The translations under genes and the position numbers were made by a program. This document shows positions 63,381 to 64,000 of a DNA stretch of 64,000 nt, piece by piece (the stretch's first letter is position 1; every line of letters starts with the position of its first letter). Origin of the DNA: Salinispora tropica CNB-440 (GTDB lineage: Bacteria > Actinomycetota > Actinomycetes > Mycobacteriales > Micromonosporaceae); assembly GCF_000016425.1 (NCBI RefSeq), contig NC_009380.1, forward strand, positions 3,290,144 to 3,354,143, given 5' to 3'. Below the pieces are notes generated by a model. It was not told where the DNA came from. It saw only the letters and a list, made by a program, of their open reading frames with translations, and made no database searches.

Positions 63381-64000
63381 TCATCCCCGCCCTGGACCGC
63401 CGATTCCCTGCCGGTCCGACGCCGCGGCCCGGTCGTGGTCGACCTTGCCCCCGAAGCTCGCGGCCAGGGTCTGGTCGAGCCGGTCAAGCTCGGCGTCCAC
63501 CGCCGGTCGCCGGTCGGCCGGAAGCACCTCGCGAAGGTCTTCGAGCATGGCGCGGAGCCGCCGCATCACCTGGACGGAGTCGGCGCCGTACTCGCGGATC
63601 TCCGTGACCGCCAGGGTGAGGTAGTTCTCCCACGTCCGCCCGGGCACGATCAGCCGTGACTGGCCGGATTCGTCGCAGTACCTCATCATGCCGAGGGGCT
63701 TTACTCCGATCATCCGGAGCAGCTCCTCCACGTAGTCCAGCATCTGAACCGCTGTTGTCGGATCATTGATGGCCGGGGAGAGCGCCCGTGCCGCACTGTC
63801 CACCAGAATCCGTACCGCATACGCAGGATCCCGCTCGATGGTCCGCTCGGTCCCCATGGCCACCATGGCGTGGATCTGGCCGGTGGAGTCAGCCGATGGC
63901 CTCGTTCCGAATACCTCCATCACTGGTTGCCCGGTGATGACATAGTCGCCGGCCGCCACTTTCGATCGCAGCCGACAGCCGTGCTGGCTCGCCCAGCGGA
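63381..64000 (-). CDS. DUF2254 membrane protein (C-terminal part, cut by window end)
   Basis: The reading frame is open from the right window edge to a stop at 63381, so the N-terminus lies outside. The conserved block MGTERTIERDPAYAVRILVD then SAARALSPAINDPTTAVQML is the C-terminal part of the DUF2254 family, membrane proteins of unknown function. The preceding residues GDYVITGQPVMEVFG fit the family. The tail (GKVDHDRAAASDRQGIGGPG) is low complexity. Only about 206 residues are present, against roughly 400-450 for the family as I recall it. Confidence 0.8.
   Translation of the reverse strand, partial: RWASQHGCRLRSKVAAGDYVITGQPVMEVFGTRPSADSTGQIHAMVAMGTERTIERDPAYAVRILVDSAARALSPAINDPTTAVQMLDYVEELLRMIGVKPLGMMRYCDESGQSRLIVPGRTWENYLTLAVTEIREYGADSVQVMRRLRAMLEDLREVLPADRRPAVDAELDRLDQTLAASFGGKVDHDRAAASDRQGIGGPGRG

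Overview
The window is very GC-rich DNA with dense, often overlapping genes, GTG starts and strong actinobacterial markers: Lsr2, an F420-type LLM oxidoreductase, a mycothiol-type maleylpyruvate isomerase family protein, and an FN3/MoxR/DUF58/transglutaminase operon. The gene families fit a Micromonosporaceae chromosome (Salinispora or Micromonospora-like). That placement is inference from recalled protein families, not from a search.

Left part (1-15.2 kb): the 5' end of an exported NHL-like propeller gene. It is followed by a tightly overlapping five-gene minus-strand operon: WGR-DUF4132 protein, MoxR ATPase, DUF5682 protein, VWA protein and SWIM zinc-finger protein. This matches the E. coli yehI/L/M/P/Q set and resembles NTPase/VWA systems whose function is unknown or conflict-related. 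An acyltransferase-3 membrane protein and an MprAB-like two-component system follow.

Middle part (15.2-35.2 kb): a worn, mobile region. It holds wrecks of a trypsin-like protease, a lipoprotein, an IS630 transposase, a barstar-domain gene, a DinB/DUF664 gene, an integrase-type transposase, a GNAT, an MFS transporter, a deoxysugar 3,5-epimerase and two recombinases. Intact genes lie among them: a secreted protein of three 39-residue repeats, a TetR operon with two clear operator palindromes, a large nucleotidyltransferase (AbiEii-like) protein, a beta-helix secreted protein, an alpha/beta hydrolase-DUF2785 fusion and a DUF6228 protein. The region ends at a tRNA-Leu(GAG) gene, whose 3' end is overlapped by the end of a 5'-truncated serine recombinase. 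This looks like an integration site.

Right part (35.3-64 kb): a plus-strand envelope operon (TPR-TM-FN3 protein, large FN3 protein, MoxR, DUF58, TgpA-like transglutaminase with a substituted catalytic dyad). Next come ordinary metabolic and transport genes: SDR, LLM oxidoreductase, DUF1028, maleylpyruvate isomerase family, PAP2, MMPL, two DHA2 MFS exporters, PhzF, GNAT, Lsr2, YaaA, a CDP-alcohol phosphotransferase with a membrane partner, an arylsulfatase with a membrane partner, and a DUF2254 protein cut by the window end. A scrap of NRPS adenylation domain sits beside phzF and the MFS exporter.

No CRISPR array, rRNA or replication origin was seen.
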